64,000 nucleotides of DNA from Zopfochytrium polystomum (lineage: Eukaryota; Chytridiomycota; Chytridiomycetes; Chytridiales; Chytridiaceae). Positions 63,161 through 64,000 of the stretch are shown here, one piece after another (position 1 is the stretch's first letter; each line of letters opens with the position of its first letter). The notes below the pieces were generated by a model. The model made no database searches, was not told the origin of the DNA, and saw nothing but the letters and a program-made list of their open reading frames with translations. The stretch is taken from the NCBI GenBank assembly GCA_025765615.1, contig JAIVFJ010000225.1, positions 1-64,000 on the forward strand. The letters are read 5' to 3'. The translations under genes and the position numbers were made by a program.

Positions 63161-63824
63161 CCTCATCTTCTGCTCTCCGAAAACACTCCACCCCACCGCC
63201 TCCTCGTCCTTTCTCTTGCGGCCAGCGTCCGTGTGCAGCTCGTATGCTGATCGCAACGCTGGATGCGGCACAACTTCCTGCAACGCGGGCGAGGTCGTCC
63301 AAAGCATCAACGAGTGCTGCGCTGGTTCTGTGGTAATTTGGGAGAGGGGGAGGGCCGGGCCTTTGTTTGGTGTTCATCCTCTGCTTGCTAAAGCCTTCAC
63401 ACTTTTTTTACTGTCTTTCCAGTTTGGATGGTGCTTTTGGACAAAGAGCTATGCCGTCTGTCGAACGACCTCATATGTACGTTAACCTCCCGCGATGCGA
63501 AGTGTTTTTACTTCCGCCCTGTTTTTCCTCCCTTTCAATACTTCTTTTCTTCTTCCTTGTGCGGACCGCATTGGTGATCCTTATTTTTGTTTTCTTTTTC
63601 AACTTCCAGTTCTGCTGCTCCGGATGGACCGGCAGTAACTGCGCCGCGTGCATCACTCGTTCCGGTTGCGTCAACGGGTCCTGCAGCCAGCCGGGAGAGT
63701 GCAATTGCAACCCTGGTTGGACTGGTACAAATTGCGACGGTGAGTCCAACAAATTTTGGGGGGTGTCGTCTCGTCTGCATGTGCCGACCCCAACTCGCAT
63801 TTTCTTCATTTAGTTAAGCAGTGA
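62937..63824 (+). CDS. Small secreted EMI/EGF-like protein
   Basis: Five exons: 62937-63015, 63226-63332, 63423-63476, 63610-63739 and 63814-63824; phases close, giving 126 residues. A clear signal peptide (KRSLLLPALLLLLLLHFAPG) is followed by a cysteine-rich mature part. Residues about 28-85 have the spacing and ending of an EMI domain (VCSSYADRNAGCG ... ECCAGS ... WTKSYAVCRTTSY-FCCSGWTGSNC). An EGF-like module follows (CVNGSCSQPGECNCNPGWTG, closing TNCD), then a three-residue tail VKQ. Such modules mediate extracellular protein binding; the protein is far smaller than animal EMI/EGF proteins. Intron 1 carries a CT microsatellite. The last exon is only 11 nt, so the 3' end is the least certain part. 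Confidence 0.7.
63093..63158. repeat. (CT)n microsatellite in an intron
   Basis: About 32 CT units within intron 1 of the EMI/EGF gene, between the donor at 63016 and the acceptor at 63225. Confidence 0.9.
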
Positions 63825-64000
63825 GGAACGAAACGGCGGCGCAACTGCCAAGAGAAAAAAAAGAAAGAATTATGAAGTTCAGGGGATTGTTGGATTTAAT
63901 GTTTCATTCCGTGCGCAAGGGCAGTCCAGAAAGTGTACCACAGAATACCTATTTGCGCGACACCCAAATTCGATGATGACGACACACGATCTGGAACAAA
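63825..64000. other. Right edge of the window
   Basis: 3' flank of the EMI/EGF gene. Nothing further recognised. Confidence 0.4.

Overview
This is a GC-rich, intron-dense nuclear window from a eukaryote, most likely an early-diverging zoosporic fungus (chytrid grade). That placement is an inference from gene content: a fungal-type DHA2 drug exporter, a chromodomain Ty3/gypsy element with Tf1-like features, a Ty1/copia element, an Integrator subunit (a complex generally thought lost in yeasts and most Dikarya), ankyrin-like 'LQWWKDSG' repeat proteins, and short GT-AG introns of about 45-430 bp. No rRNA, tRNA or CRISPR array could be supported.

Layout. 0.5-3.6 kb: F-box/ankyrin protein. 3.6-14.1 kb: a segmental duplication whose two copies each carry a minus-strand gene with an internally duplicated PD-(D/E)XK nuclease-like domain. 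Between the copies lie a 372-bp retroposed insertion (14-bp target duplication, poly(A), 3' hairpin) and a putative type II membrane glycosyltransferase. 14.7-27.2 kb: a SAM methyltransferase, pseudogene fragments, a secreted kinase-fold protein, a phytanoyl-CoA-dioxygenase-like enzyme (minus strand) and a DHA2 MFS transporter, with many CT, GA and CA/GT microsatellites. 23.7-28.8 kb: a three-copy dispersed repeat. 28.9-34.1 kb: a Ty1/copia element with identical LTRs, a 5-bp TSD and a broken polyprotein. 34.4-37.4 kb: a DUF1308/UPF0415 protein and an LQWW-repeat protein. 37.7-43.0 kb: an apparently intact chromovirus-type Ty3/gypsy element. 43.0-44.8 kb: low-GC sequence with no recognised gene. 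44.8-53.3 kb (minus strand): VPS34 (20 exons), an AGPAT/LCLAT-type acyltransferase, and an Sds3-like Sin3/HDAC subunit with AT-hooks. 56.0-61.7 kb: Integrator subunit 6 (INTS6) with a long RGG-rich tail. 62.9-63.8 kb: a small secreted EMI/EGF-like protein.

Housekeeping genes (VPS34, acyltransferase, Sds3-like, INTS6, DUF1308) occupy mostly the right half. The left half and the 23-44 kb segment are accessory or repeat-rich. Exon boundaries were derived by hand from GT-AG sites, reading-frame continuity and recalled family motifs. They are likely right to within a few bases where the frame closes; no alignment or search was run.

The most unusual things are four. First, the duplicated nuclease pair keeps its catalytic motif in the first half and has lost it in the second. 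Second, the gypsy element has a readable -1 frameshift signal (CCCAAAC, 5-nt spacer, 8-bp stem) and an 11-nt self-priming complementarity. Third, the copia primer site matches the anticodon arm of initiator tRNA. Fourth, there is a clean TSD-flanked retroposed copy with a terminal hairpin.
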